A stretch of DNA of 64,000 bases from an uncultured Lachnospiraceae bacterium (lineage in GTDB: Bacteria; Bacillota; Clostridia; Lachnospirales; Lachnospiraceae). Every line of letters starts with the position of its first letter. The first letter of the stretch is position 1. The stretch spans positions 62,001 through 126,000 of the forward strand of contig CAJTQI010000006.1 in assembly GCA_910578645.1 (NCBI GenBank), given 5' to 3'. The position numbers and the translations under genes are program-made. Below, in pieces: positions 52,170-61,511 of this stretch. Below the pieces are notes generated by a model, which made no database searches, was not told the origin of the DNA, and saw only the letters and a list, made by a program, of their open reading frames with translations.

Positions 52170-52916
52170 CTACCAGTCAAAACCTTCCTGTCGAAACGTC
52201 CACTCAAAAAACATCTCCCTGATTTTACGGAAATCCCCCGCTTTCACCGGAATCACAATGCCCTCCTGCAGCACGATTCCATCCGGTTTAACACTCTCTA
52301 TTGCTTCTTTATTAACGATATATCCGCGATAAGGCACAAAAAACTGTCCCGGCAAAAGCCGCTCCAATTCTTCCATGAAAGAGGTAAGTGAGCGCTGCTT
52401 TTCCTCATATTCCCCTGATTGCGTATGTACCACCCGGTTATACCGTATACTTTCTATATAAGTAATTCCATTGGCGTCCACTGACTGAATCGCCCCATTT
52501 TCCAAAGAAAGCAACAGTTTCCTCACATTTTTTCTCGCATAACGGGCAAATACCCGGTCCATTGCCCGGTCAAATTGTTCCTGTGTATAAGGCTTTAACA
52601 GATAATGGGCCGCCTCCAGCTCAAAAGCCTCCGCCGCAAATTCATTAGAATTTGTAAGGAAAATGATTTCCGTGTGGTCCTTTCTCTTCCTGATTTCATT
52701 CCCTATGTCTACACCGTTGATACCCGGCATGCAAATATCTAAAAGGGCAACCTCGCAGCCGCCTGATTTCTCCAGATACTCTAACAACATAACCGCATTA
52801 TCAAAATCCAGGATTCTCACCTCATACTCCGGATGTCCGGCAAAATAATTATCCGCCGCCATGCATATCTGTCTAAGCTGTCTTGGTTCATCGTCACAGA
52901 TTACTATCGTATACAA
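52170..52916 (-). CDS. LytTR-family response regulator
   Basis: A 248-residue regulator. The receiver begins YTIVICDDEPRQLRQI, with acceptor Asp in VALLDICMPGINGVD and Lys in HYLLKPYTQEQ. The LytTR DNA-binding domain shows ITYIESIRYNRVVHTQSGEYEEKQRSLTSFMEEL and FFVPYRGYIVNKEAIESVKPDGIVL. The start is taken as TTG 52916, because GGAGG lies 7 bases upstream. The longer open frame to 53012 covers the ribosome-binding site. No LytS-type kinase is adjacent; the nearest sensor is the orphan membrane protein downstream. Confidence 0.92.
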   Translation of the reverse strand: MYTIVICDDEPRQLRQICMAADNYFAGHPEYEVRILDFDNAVMLLEYLEKSGGCEVALLDICMPGINGVDIGNEIRKRKDHTEIIFLTNSNEFAAEAFELEAAHYLLKPYTQEQFDRAMDRVFARYARKNVRKLLLSLENGAIQSVDANGITYIESIRYNRVVHTQSGEYEEKQRSLTSFMEELERLLPGQFFVPYRGYIVNKEAIESVKPDGIVLQEGIVIPVKAGDFRKIREMFFEWTFRQEGFDW

Positions 52917-53111
52917 ACATTTACCTCCGCGGTTACAGTTGGTATATAGAGTGGTACACAGAGCTGCTTCGCCGCCCGGCAAACGCAGACAATACAAAGT
53001 GAAAGTTACCATGTCACAAGTATAGCATAATTTGTCTTAAAATGTTATCATAAGATGACAGAAAATATTGCCCTGCACTGACGATTATCGCCATAAGGAA
53101 ACTATCACACC

Positions 53112-54245
53112 ATGAAAAAGAACAGACTGAAACCGACACCTGAAAAACCGGCTCAAAGGAGCCTAAGAAAACTTATATACTGCCTGGGCGCCCTGCTGTC
53201 CGCCGTGGCACTCATCCTATGGAGCCGCATGTCCACCGCCAGGGAGGACATCTCTGCAAGCACACTGACGGAGCCGGACATCACCGGGGAATCCGCCAGC
53301 ACATCTGCGCCTGTTACGGAATACATCAGGAAATCCGAACTTGTATCCGAAAGCTCCAAAGGCACTGACACAACTGTCACTTCCGATTCGACTGTCCCAG
53401 GAAATCCATACGGTGATTTAAGCGTCCCCACCTGGCTGACCAAAATAGAGGACACTTATTTTCTGGTAGACTGTTACCACAACCAGGTAATCTATAACGA
53501 CAATCTCACCGAACCTCTCAGCGAATGGAAAGTGATGACAGACGATATCGACAAAGGACACACATTGGCCAGTGACGGCAGCGTATACTTAGTCGATGAC
53601 ACGGAACGTCACCGCATCCTGATTTTTGAAAAAGAAAATGAAGTGTTTGTCCACACCCAGACGTTTAACGGAATCGGGAACAGACCACACTATATTATCT
53701 ATGACGCACCCACTGACACGTTCTATGCCTGGAGTTCCATGAGCGGGGAAATGTTCTTATTCCGTCATAATCCGGACGACACCCGGATGTATCTGACACA
53801 AATCCGGCAAATTGAAGCGCTGGACAACGTGTATGTCCGTTCTTTCACGATTATCGGCAACGAAATATATTTCGTATCCGGTAATTCTTCCATCATCCGC
53901 GCCGATGTGGAAAGTTTTGAAATCCTGGAAACCTACCCTGTTCCTGACACCATGGCAGGAATGATTCAATTGACGAAGATTCAGGATTACTTCTATATTA
54001 CTGTCTCCACAGACATCACGGGTAACCAGGATTGCGCCACCATCCTGCGCACAAAAGACTTGTCTGCACTAATGTCCGGCGAATACGAAGACATTTACAG
54101 CCGGTTTATCGGCGGCGGCACCCCTTACTATATTACCGAATTTGATAACGCATATTATTTAACTGAGCACCGCCTGCCGGGACATTCTGTCTGGCGTTTT
54201 CTAGTGGAAGATAACCTCATAAAAGATGTGGAAACCATCTACTAA
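53112..54245 (+). CDS. Anchored extracellular protein, beta-propeller-like, unknown function
   Basis: A 377-residue protein divergent from the LytTR gene. It has a basic start, one helix (KLIYCLGALLSAVALILWSRM), a Ser/Thr-rich linker (about residues 45-95), then repeated short beta units (WLTKIEDTYFLVDCYHNQVIYND; GSVYLVDDTERHRILIFEK; DTFYAWSSMSGEMFLFRH; NEIYFVSGNSSIIRAD; DYFYITVST; PYYITEFDNAYYLTEH), which look like blades of a propeller. No catalytic motif is seen. The divergent promoter region with the LytTR gene may link their control. Confidence 0.78.
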   Translation: MKKNRLKPTPEKPAQRSLRKLIYCLGALLSAVALILWSRMSTAREDISASTLTEPDITGESASTSAPVTEYIRKSELVSESSKGTDTTVTSDSTVPGNPYGDLSVPTWLTKIEDTYFLVDCYHNQVIYNDNLTEPLSEWKVMTDDIDKGHTLASDGSVYLVDDTERHRILIFEKENEVFVHTQTFNGIGNRPHYIIYDAPTDTFYAWSSMSGEMFLFRHNPDDTRMYLTQIRQIEALDNVYVRSFTIIGNEIYFVSGNSSIIRADVESFEILETYPVPDTMAGMIQLTKIQDYFYITVSTDITGNQDCATILRTKDLSALMSGEYEDIYSRFIGGGTPYYITEFDNAYYLTEHRLPGHSVWRFLVEDNLIKDVETIY

Positions 54246-54304
54246 GCTTCATGGCTGTCTGATTCGCGCCATGCACAGCCAGTCAGGCTTCCGGATGCAA
54301 AAGG

Positions 54305-55354
54305 TCACTCTTCGACGTCGTCCGCATTTGCGTCCTCCTGAACGGCAAACCGCACCTTCCGCGCGTTGATATCTCCATAAATCTCCAGTTCCGGTATAGC
54401 CTGCAGAAATTTGGTGAACTGGGAATAGCCATAGTTCTTGGGCTTAAAACGGGAATACTTCCGATGTACGATATTGCTAAGTTCATTGACCCGCATATCT
54501 TTCTCTGTCTTTTCCCTCATCACGGACTTAATATAGTCTGTGATTTCTCCTTCCGACTCCCTGTTCGCCTTAAGCTCAACATTGATTCTCGTGTTGTTCT
54601 TAACCAGTTTCAGGCTTGGGATTTCTTCTAAGAAACGTGAAAGAAGGCTGTAACCATAATTCCTCACGTCGAAATCAGGATACTTATTCAAAAGCCTGCT
54701 TCCGATTTCCCCTAACCCGGTCTCTTTATCCTTGTTCTCATTCTCCGTAATAATATTGATAATAGCGCTTTCAATGACTTCCTTGCTAATCGACGTAGAC
54801 TCCTTATCGTCTTCCGTATTGTTCTTCGCCGCCGTTTTCTTACTCTTGCCACTCTTGCATGCCGTGCCGCTTGCCGCCGCCTTCGCATTTTCTTTAACCG
54901 TCTCCTGGTCTTCTTCATCCTCGTCAATCAGATTTTCCAGAACAGTGAACTGGGAACATGCCGTACGGAAGGAACGAGGTGTCTTCTCTTCCCCCATCCC
55001 AATCACCGCCATGCCCGACTCGCGTAGTCTGATTGCTAGCCTTGTGAAATCACCATCACTGGAAACAATACAGAATCCGTCCACATTTCCTGTATATAAA
55101 ATATCCATTGCATCGATAATCAACGTGGAATCCGTCGCATTCTTACCTACAGTGTTACTAAACTGCTGCATAGGGGTAATGGAATTTTCCATCAGCTTTG
55201 TCTTCCACCCTCTCGCCTGTGTACTTGTCCAATCTCCATACGCCCTGCGGTATGTGACAATCCCATGCTTCGTCATCTCATCCATAATTGCAGATATATA
55301 TTTCGCCGAAATATTATCCGTATCAATCAAGATTGCAAACCTCTTATCATCCAT
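54305..55354 (-). CDS. NYN-domain nuclease with two OST-HTH/LOTUS domains
   Basis: A 349-residue RNA-processing-type protein. Residues about 1-150 form an NYN (PIN-like) domain with the acidic positions in FAILIDTDNISAKY, ATDSTLIIDAMDILY and FCIVSSDGDFTRLAIRLRE. A charged linker (about 155-195) follows, then two LOTUS/OST-HTH domains (EIGSRLLNKYPDFDVRNYGYSLLSRFLEEIPSLKLV; ELSNIVHRKYSRFKPKNYGYSQFTKFLQAIPELEIYG). ATG 55354 has GGGGGAG upstream. Bacterial NYN-LOTUS proteins are thought to bind structured or G-rich RNA; the target here is unknown. Confidence 0.92.
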   Translation of the reverse strand: MDDKRFAILIDTDNISAKYISAIMDEMTKHGIVTYRRAYGDWTSTQARGWKTKLMENSITPMQQFSNTVGKNATDSTLIIDAMDILYTGNVDGFCIVSSDGDFTRLAIRLRESGMAVIGMGEEKTPRSFRTACSQFTVLENLIDEDEEDQETVKENAKAAASGTACKSGKSKKTAAKNNTEDDKESTSISKEVIESAIINIITENENKDKETGLGEIGSRLLNKYPDFDVRNYGYSLLSRFLEEIPSLKLVKNNTRINVELKANRESEGEITDYIKSVMREKTEKDMRVNELSNIVHRKYSRFKPKNYGYSQFTKFLQAIPELEIYGDINARKVRFAVQEDANADDVEE

Positions 55355-55564
55355 ATATCTCCCCCATTTCTTTGTTACCTTAATCTTAATCTCACATGAA
55401 TATAATAAAATCAATTCTGAACCCAACTCGCTCCCCATTTAGAGCATTTGTTATTATATCATTCGTTATTATAGTATTTCCAAATTCTTCAGAATGTCTT
55501 TCTATTAAATCTTAATTTAATAACATTTGTTTTCTTATTTATAAATTTTTCCAACCATATCAAA

Positions 55565-55591
55565 TCCCTTGGGATACAATATCCCAAGGGA
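55565..55591 (-). terminator. Hairpin between the kinase-like gene and the NYN gene
   Basis: TCCCTTGGGAT-acaat-ATCCCAAGGGA, a perfect palindromic stem 67 bases after the upstream gene stop. The U-tract is poor on both strands. Confidence 0.5.
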
Positions 55592-55657
55592 TGATTCATG
55601 ATACACACAACCTATATGCCGTCTACATGCCGCCCACATATTTCCGGCATACGGCCA

Positions 55658-56293
55658 TTATGAGTCCTGTGTACCTATCTTCATATTCAGATAAGCTTTT
55701 ATCAATTCTACGCAATTGTCCCATCCGACTTTAGAACTGTTTAATGTTAAATCATAATTTACCTGGTCTTTCCAGTTTTTTCCTCTTGTATAATACTTAT
55801 AGTAATCTGCCCTGTATTTGTCTGTCTTGTGTATCAGTTCTTTTGCCCTGCTCTCCGACACCTGCATTCTGTCCATAACAGTAGCTATACAATCTTTCTC
55901 GGGTGCTTCCACGTAAACGCTGATTACATTCTTCCTATCCCTCAGAATATAATCCGCACACTTCCCAATCACTACGAAAGATTCCGTCTTCGCAAGTTCC
56001 CTAATCATCTCAGACTGGATATTAAACAGGTTGATATCCGATGTGAACTCCTTATCGCTCGGCTCCACTACATATGTGTAAGGAATCTTCGTCAAATGTT
56101 TCACTGCATAACTTCCACGAAGTTTCTCATCCACTTCGGCAAACAATTGTTTATTGATGCCGCTGTACTCAGACGCCATATCAATCAACTGGTGCTCATA
56201 ACACGGAATGCCTAATTCCTTCGCAAGCTGTGCCCCAATCGCCTTACCGCCGCTGCCAAATCCACGTGCAACCGTAATCACATAATTCTCCAT
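55658..56293 (-). CDS. Cytidylate kinase-like family protein
   Basis: A 211-residue P-loop protein of the Cytidylate_kin2 type. The P-loop is ITVARGFGSGGKAIGAQLAKELGIPCYEHQLI, with a SGG in place of the usual GKS arrangement; FVVIGKCADYILRDRKNVISVYVEAPE and the lid ARELIHKT-like segment (ESRAKELIHKTDKYRADYYKYYTRGKNW) follow. These Firmicute proteins are distinct from Cmk, and their true substrate is not established. AAGGAGG lies upstream of ATG 56293. Confidence 0.87.
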   Translation of the reverse strand: MENYVITVARGFGSGGKAIGAQLAKELGIPCYEHQLIDMASEYSGINKQLFAEVDEKLRGSYAVKHLTKIPYTYVVEPSDKEFTSDINLFNIQSEMIRELAKTESFVVIGKCADYILRDRKNVISVYVEAPEKDCIATVMDRMQVSESRAKELIHKTDKYRADYYKYYTRGKNWKDQVNYDLTLNSSKVGWDNCVELIKAYLNMKIGTQDS

Positions 56294-56487
56294 ACGCCAT
56301 TCCTCCTTATCGCCATAAGGTATAATTCAGGGAAACGCCCGCCCTGTGTATAAAAATTTCTAAACACTGCGCGGGTATTCCACCTATCCTTATTTTACCA
56401 CAGAAAGAACAATCCTTGTAGCAAAATCGGCGATATTTAAAATGATATTATAAAAAGCATATACCTCTCTGTTTCGTCACGCCATCT

Positions 56488-57843
56488 TTATATCAGCCCA
56501 AGAATAATCAATATGATTAGCAGCACAGGCAGGATATAAGTCGCATAAAACCGAATCCATCCGGGCATCTTCAACCCTTCTCCGGCATTGGCTTCCTCCA
56601 TATACTTATCGAATCCCCAGCCAAATCTCGCCACACAGAATAACAGGTAGCAGAGCGAGCCAATCGGAAGAATCACATTGCTGACCGCAAAATCTTCCAA
56701 GTCAAGAATCGTGCTTCCCTCCCCCAATGGCTGCACGGCAGACCATAAGTTATATCCGAGCACACATGGCATCGACAAAACGATAAGCGCAACAAGATTG
56801 ACCAGACAAGATTTCTTCCTGCTCCAATGAAATAAATCCATGCCACAGGAAATAATATTCTCAAACACCGCAAGTATGGTAGAAAACGCTGCAAAGGTCA
56901 TAAACACGAAAAACAGCGTCCCCCAGATTCTTCCCCCTGCCATGCCGTTGAATACGTTGGGCAGCGTGATAAAAATCAGGCTTGGTCCCATATCCGGGCT
57001 GACGCCAAAGGCAAAGCAAGCCGGAAAAATAATTAACCCCGACACCAACGCCACAAAAGTATCCAAAACCGCGATATTCACGGATTCCCCCAAAAGAGAA
57101 TGCTTCCTGTCAATATAGCTGCCAAAAATAGCCATCGCGCCGATTCCAAGGCTCAGCGTGAAGAACGCCTGGTTCATCGCCGCCGTAACCGTCTCCCAGA
57201 TTCCAACTTCTTTCATCCGCCCGAAATCGGGAAGCAAGTAAAATTTCAGTCCCTCCATACCGCCTTCCAGCGTGATACTGTGCACAGCCAGGACAATGAT
57301 GATAATAAGTAACAGGCTCATCATAACTTTGGTAATTCTCTCCACACCCTTTTGGAGTCCCACAGAACAAATCAGGATACCCGCCACCACAATGACAACC
57401 ATCACAACCGTAAGCACCTTAGGGTTAGCAAGCATTTCCCCAAACATCGCACCTACCTGCTCCGAACTTTTATCCGCAAACTTTCCGGTAAGCATCTGGT
57501 AGAAATAATACAGCATCCATCCGGCCACAGTCGTATAGAACATCATCAGGATATAATTACCTGCCATACCAAGATATCCGTGCAGGTGCCACTTCTGCCC
57601 CGGTTTTTCCAACTGTGTGAAACTCTTAATAATGCTTTTCCTGCTGGCACGTCCCACCGCAAACTCCATAGTCATCACCGGAACGCCCATCGTAATCAGG
57701 AAAAATAAATAGAAAAGTACAAAGACGCCTCCTCCGTACAGCCCCGCTATATATGGGAACCTCCACACATTTCCGATTCCGATTGCACATCCTGCGGACA
57801 GAAAGATAAAGCCCATCCGCGAACCAAGTTTTTCTCTTTCCAC
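56488..57843 (-). CDS. Sodium-dependent transporter of the NSS family
   Basis: A 451-residue LeuT/SNF-type importer with 11-12 helices. The family start GSRMGFIFLSAGCAIGIGNVWRFPYIAGLYGGGVFVLFYL contains the unwound helix 1 and sodium site. GVPVMTMEFAVGRASRKS, a helix-6-like segment and LYHWSRKK-type loops follow. Amino acids are the usual substrates; the specific one is not readable. The start is GTG 57843 with AGGAGGAG 7 bases upstream. Monocistronic. Confidence 0.93.
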   Translation of the reverse strand: MEREKLGSRMGFIFLSAGCAIGIGNVWRFPYIAGLYGGGVFVLFYLFFLITMGVPVMTMEFAVGRASRKSIIKSFTQLEKPGQKWHLHGYLGMAGNYILMMFYTTVAGWMLYYFYQMLTGKFADKSSEQVGAMFGEMLANPKVLTVVMVVIVVAGILICSVGLQKGVERITKVMMSLLLIIIIVLAVHSITLEGGMEGLKFYLLPDFGRMKEVGIWETVTAAMNQAFFTLSLGIGAMAIFGSYIDRKHSLLGESVNIAVLDTFVALVSGLIIFPACFAFGVSPDMGPSLIFITLPNVFNGMAGGRIWGTLFFVFMTFAAFSTILAVFENIISCGMDLFHWSRKKSCLVNLVALIVLSMPCVLGYNLWSAVQPLGEGSTILDLEDFAVSNVILPIGSLCYLLFCVARFGWGFDKYMEEANAGEGLKMPGWIRFYATYILPVLLIILIILGLI

Positions 57844-57975
57844 TTTTTCTCTCCTCCTACGTTAATCATAAGTAGTCCCAGTATACCATAATACACAAAG
57901 TTTTTCATTTCTTATTTTCACACCGGGTATTCTCCCACAAAAAAGTTATCGGCCACAGGGTAAGCAGGAGCAGAA

Positions 57976-58002
57976 AAATACCCTGCAGCTATTTCTGCAG
58001 GG
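57976..58002 (-). terminator. Terminator of the PadR operon
   Basis: CCCTGCAG-aaatag-CTGCAGGG on the minus strand, followed by TATTTTTCTGC, 36 bases after the last gene of the PadR-HAAS operon. Confidence 0.8.
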
Positions 58003-58038
58003 CACCGCCAATATATGGATAAAACCATTGCCAACACA

Positions 58039-58551
58039 CTAATATATCAACTCCACATCATCCAGGCTTTCCGGGTTGACCCACACAGTCACTTCTTCCG
58101 CAAAATCCGGGGTATAGAGGGAAACGATTTTACCATCCTTAAGATTCTGTAAAACGATATCCTTCGCTTCTAACATTAACGCTACATCATCATAAGCGTC
58201 TATCCAACGCCAGGAGAAAACAACCCTTCCCTCCTCCGGCTGCAAAAATGCATAGGGCTCTATGAGCTCTGCATTATAAGTTATACGGAAACGCACGGTA
58301 TTGACCGGGATGCTCTTGTCCGTCTGCACATACATTGGATTCTGGCCATTCCCAACGACAATGCCACATAATCCATCCTCCGGTTGGAATGCCACATCAT
58401 AATTACCCGTCTGCATGTCCCCCTCAATCAGAACATGCTCTCCTCCATAGGATAGCGCGCCAAACTCTGCAAACGCTATACCGGCTCCTATGCCGCACAA
58501 GAACACCCCTATACAAAACACAACAATCAATCTTTTACGCAATCTGTCCAT
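58039..58551 (-). CDS. Small exported or anchored protein of the PadR-HAAS operon
   Basis: A 170-residue protein with an N-terminal signal or anchor (LIVVFCIGVFLCGIGAGIAFAEF), then a beta-rich extracytoplasmic domain (YGGEHVLIEGDMQTGNYDVAFQPEDG ... ESLDDVELIY). It is distantly reminiscent of the DUF4097 adhesin-like proteins that often follow PadR-DUF1700 pairs, but too short to be sure. ATG 58551 has GGGGAGG 6 bases upstream and overlaps the preceding gene by 17 bases. Confidence 0.75.
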   Translation of the reverse strand: MDRLRKRLIVVFCIGVFLCGIGAGIAFAEFGALSYGGEHVLIEGDMQTGNYDVAFQPEDGLCGIVVGNGQNPMYVQTDKSIPVNTVRFRITYNAELIEPYAFLQPEEGRVVFSWRWIDAYDDVALMLEAKDIVLQNLKDGKIVSLYTPDFAEEVTVWVNPESLDDVELIY

Positions 58552-59374
58552 GCTGCACCTCCCCGTCAGACTCTTCCGGCTCCCTGTCTTCGCCTTTTTC
58601 TTTTTCACACGCATCCTTTTTCTTCCTGATTATCATACTGTATGCCCCGCAGGTCAGTGCGCCGCAGCACAAAAAACCACCCAGACACATAACCAAAATT
58701 CCTGCAACGGGATAGCCCTGTAATAAAAGAATCAGGATTCCTCCGATGCCCATCAAAGCTACCATCGCCATAAATGCACAGAACAAAGAAAAAAACAACC
58801 ATCCCATATTCCACATAATTTTGAGCCAGAAGACACAACAGTGAAGAATCCATCTCCAGGACGCACCGATGCCCCGTCCCACCATCTTAAAAAAATCACC
58901 CGCATGTCCACCCATATTATCCGTCCTTTCCGCTCTCACCCGGCTCATCCTCCCACCGGTTTCCTCTTTGTTTCTTGTAAAAGGCTTCTTAAGCCAGTCT
59001 GCCAAGGCACGGCACTTTCTTGAAAGCCACCGGAATGTATTCTCCACTGCACCGGCTGCCGCCATACACTTTGCGCCAATCCATTTGCCGCCACGTACGA
59101 CAAACGATTCTCCCGCATCCGCGCCGCCTTTTTTCGGGAAACCAGGCAGAATGCTTCTCCCCCTGAACTCCGGCTTGACATGGTAGGCTTCCAGAATCTG
59201 CGCCGCCAGTTCTTCCATGGGACCGAAATCACGTATTGCTTCCTCTTCGCTCAATCCCTTTCCCATCTTCATATCAATATGCTGGGCATATTCCTCCAGA
59301 ATATCTTCCTGCTCCTGATTTTCCAGGATGCTTAAGTATTCTCGCAGCTCTATTAAAAATTTTTCTTTATTCAT
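58535..59374 (-). CDS. HAAS/DUF1700 domain membrane protein
   Basis: A 279-residue protein. The N-terminal HAAS domain (NKEKFLIELREYLSILENQEQEDILEEYAQHIDMKMGKGLSEEEAIRDFG) normally pairs with PadR regulators. The middle is basic and amphipathic. The C-terminal third has two to three helices (WGWLFFSLFCAFMAMVALMGIGGILILLL; VAGILVMCLGGFLCCGALTCGAY), ending in a charged tail. It overlaps padR by 4 bases (ATGA), showing coupling. The role is probably envelope-stress or membrane modulation, by analogy with PadR-HAAS modules. Confidence 0.87.
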   Translation of the reverse strand: MNKEKFLIELREYLSILENQEQEDILEEYAQHIDMKMGKGLSEEEAIRDFGPMEELAAQILEAYHVKPEFRGRSILPGFPKKGGADAGESFVVRGGKWIGAKCMAAAGAVENTFRWLSRKCRALADWLKKPFTRNKEETGGRMSRVRAERTDNMGGHAGDFFKMVGRGIGASWRWILHCCVFWLKIMWNMGWLFFSLFCAFMAMVALMGIGGILILLLQGYPVAGILVMCLGGFLCCGALTCGAYSMIIRKKKDACEKEKGEDREPEESDGEVQHGQIA

Positions 59375-59691
59375 GTCTGCCCCTCTCCCTTCAAAAACCT
59401 ATTTACTCTTCCCTGAAACTCCTCCCACTCCGCCGCTAAAGAATCCCTGTACAGCACACCCGCCGCTGTCAAATGATAATACTTCCTGGGCGGCCCTTCG
59501 GAGGACTCCCGCAGATACGTTTCAAAATAACGCTCATTGGTCAGTCTTTTTAGTAAAGGGTAAATGGTTCCCTCGTTCACATCGACGACCTGCGAAACTT
59601 CCTCCACCAATTCATATCCATACATATCCTTCTGGCGCACGGACTCTAAGACAATCAATTCCAATACCCCTTTTTTAAATTGCGGATTCAT
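59371..59691 (-). CDS. PadR family transcriptional regulator
   Basis: A 106-residue winged-helix repressor: FKKGVLELIVLESVRQKDMYGYELVEEVSQVVDVNEGTIYPLLKRLTNERYFETYLRES, then GPPRKYYHLTAAGVLY. ATG 59691 has GGAGG 6 bases upstream; ATG 59697 would sit on that site. First gene of the operon, probably autoregulated from the promoter at 59722-59750. Confidence 0.93.
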   Translation of the reverse strand: MNPQFKKGVLELIVLESVRQKDMYGYELVEEVSQVVDVNEGTIYPLLKRLTNERYFETYLRESSEGPPRKYYHLTAAGVLYRDSLAAEWEEFQGRVNRFLKGEGQT

Positions 59692-59721
59692 AGTCATCCT
59701 CCATGCTCTTGCGTTAGTATT

Positions 59722-59750
59722 AGATTAAACCCACTACCTTGTAATGTCAA
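59722..59750 (-). promoter_or_regulatory. Promoter of the PadR operon
   Basis: Minus-strand TTGACA (59745-59750), exactly 17 bases, then TAATCT (59722-59727), about 30 bases before the padR ribosome-binding site. Confidence 0.75.
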
Positions 59751-59763
59751 GTACTGATTTAAA

Positions 59764-59790
59764 CAAAATAGTGCCTTGGGCACTATTTTG
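59764..59790 (-). terminator. Terminator of the ABC exporter operon
   Basis: CAAAATAGTGCC-caa-GGCACTATTTTG on the minus strand followed by TTTAAATC, 67 bases after the last permease gene. Confidence 0.85.
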
Positions 59791-59857
59791 CATGTTTTAC
59801 TCCATTCCTGCGCCGCTTTTGTTGGTACAAAGCATGTCTATATTCCCTGAATCTCTT

Positions 59858-60652
59858 TCATATTCTTGACTCCATCAAGTTCCCTGATGAATATCTTCTA
59901 AGTCCTCTGTAAAACACAGCCACTGCCACCGCCGTCAGCAAGGCGGTATATCCAAGTACCCGAAGCAGCATACCGCCGTCGAAACTGACCATAATGTGTA
60001 CGGGCTGGTATATGGCCATGCCTACAGGGATAATAAAATAGAGTAAGAACTTTGCCGTACCATGAAAAATACCGTCCGGGTAAGTGCCAAAGCTAATCAT
60101 GCTGTTTGTCATATGCGTGCCAAGCATCTCGGACTTTACAAGCCAGAACGACAAGCTTCCTGTTAACAGTGCAAGAGCCGTGATAATCAACGCTCCTGTC
60201 AGCGTGAACAGAAGAAAGAGGAAAAAACGCCCCACGCCAAAAGAAAATACACACATAATCACCATGCCGTACAGGAAATCACCAATGGATGAAGTCTCGG
60301 TGGCCGAAGTCATCACACTAAGCAGGACATTCTTAGGCAAAACCAGATATGCGTCCAGTTTACCGTTTACAACCAGTTCATGCAATGTAAATACCCTGGC
60401 AAACAAAATATGCGACAGCCCGTAGCTGCTTGCCGTAAGTCCCCACAGAAGCATCACTTCCTTCATCGTATACCCGCCAATTTCCTCCCGCAGCCGGAAC
60501 AAGATGAGCCATTGTACAATAAAAGCCGCGTTGTTTAACATCATAAAAACGATATTGGTAAGAAAAGTAACCTTATTGGTCATTTCCCTCATAATATTAT
60601 ATTTGACGGAAAGCAGGCACACCCATAATTGATTCTCAACCGCCGTTAACAT
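59858..60652 (-). CDS. ABC-2 type exporter permease, second subunit
   Basis: A 264-residue membrane protein with six helices of the ABC-2 family (PF06182-like): LLSVKYNIMREMTNKVTFLTNIVFMMLNNAAFIVQWLIL, then VVNGKLDAYLVLPKNVLLSVM and FLYGMVIMCVFSFGVG. ATG 60652 has AGGA 7 bases upstream and overlaps the preceding permease by 17 bases. The substrate is unknown; similar three-gene sets export lipids, peptides or drugs. Confidence 0.88.
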   Translation of the reverse strand: MLTAVENQLWVCLLSVKYNIMREMTNKVTFLTNIVFMMLNNAAFIVQWLILFRLREEIGGYTMKEVMLLWGLTASSYGLSHILFARVFTLHELVVNGKLDAYLVLPKNVLLSVMTSATETSSIGDFLYGMVIMCVFSFGVGRFFLFLLFTLTGALIITALALLTGSLSFWLVKSEMLGTHMTNSMISFGTYPDGIFHGTAKFLLYFIIPVGMAIYQPVHIMVSFDGGMLLRVLGYTALLTAVAVAVFYRGLRRYSSGNLMESRI

Positions 60653-61511
60653 ATAATTTCCTGACCCCCTTCCGGTAAACAACGTAAATCAACACACTGC
60701 CAAGCGCCAGATACAGAAACTGGGCACATAAAATTTCCAAGCATTTCCCCGGGCTAAAATCAACCACCAATTTCGCTGGACCATAACACACCGTGTAGAT
60801 TGGCGTCAGCTTAAAGAACGGCTGTAGCTTTTCCGGGAAAATCTCAATCGGAAAGATTACCCCTACAACCAGAATCAGCTTGTCATAGAGCCACTGGAAC
60901 GGATGCGTATCTTCAATCCAGAAAGAAAAAAGGCCGATACACAGCTTGAAAACAGCATTGATAGTGATTCCAAGGACGACACAGAGGATAATGACAGGAA
61001 CTGCCGTCACATGAAAGCCCGGCAGCTTTCCCACCATCGTCGTACCCATCACCGCTGCAAGCGCCGCATACATTGGAAGTTGCACGCTCCACTCACCGGT
61101 ATATTTTGCCAGGATATAAAAAGGATAATAATATGGTTTATTCACCATATATGCAATATTGCCACCCCTGATATCGATGGCAGCCTGTCTGGCCACCACT
61201 GCGGGTCGGGCGCCAAACCAAATCATTTCCGTTATCATGACATACCAAATCATCTGCTCTTTCCCATATCCCGCTATCAATTCTCCGGATGTCCCATACA
61301 TGTAGTTCCACAGGTTCATGAAAACAAAATTCAGGACAAAATAACTGACAAATCCCATGGCAATATTCGCCATATACTGCATATTCTCCATCACCACAGA
61401 CCGGTAAATGACAATATATTTTCTCATCCACCGACATGGCAGGCTACACTTACCCAATATTTTCGTAAGCCCCAAAAGCATTCTCCCACTCTGTCCGGAT
61501 TGTCCCGTCAT
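60636..61511 (-). CDS. ABC-2 type exporter permease, first subunit
   Basis: A 291-residue membrane protein with about six helices and ABC-2 signatures (YIVIYRSVVMENMQYMANIAMGFVSYFVLNFVF; RQAAIDIRGGNIAYMVNKPYYYPFYILAKY; GITINAVFKLCIGLFSFWIED). ATG 61511 overlaps the ATPase stop by 4 bases. The first 28 residues are poorly conserved in feel, and translation could start at internal ATGs (61481 or 61427). Confidence 0.87.
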   Translation of the reverse strand: MTGQSGQSGRMLLGLTKILGKCSLPCRWMRKYIVIYRSVVMENMQYMANIAMGFVSYFVLNFVFMNLWNYMYGTSGELIAGYGKEQMIWYVMITEMIWFGARPAVVARQAAIDIRGGNIAYMVNKPYYYPFYILAKYTGEWSVQLPMYAALAAVMGTTMVGKLPGFHVTAVPVIILCVVLGITINAVFKLCIGLFSFWIEDTHPFQWLYDKLILVVGVIFPIEIFPEKLQPFFKLTPIYTVCYGPAKLVVDFSPGKCLEILCAQFLYLALGSVLIYVVYRKGVRKLYVNGG

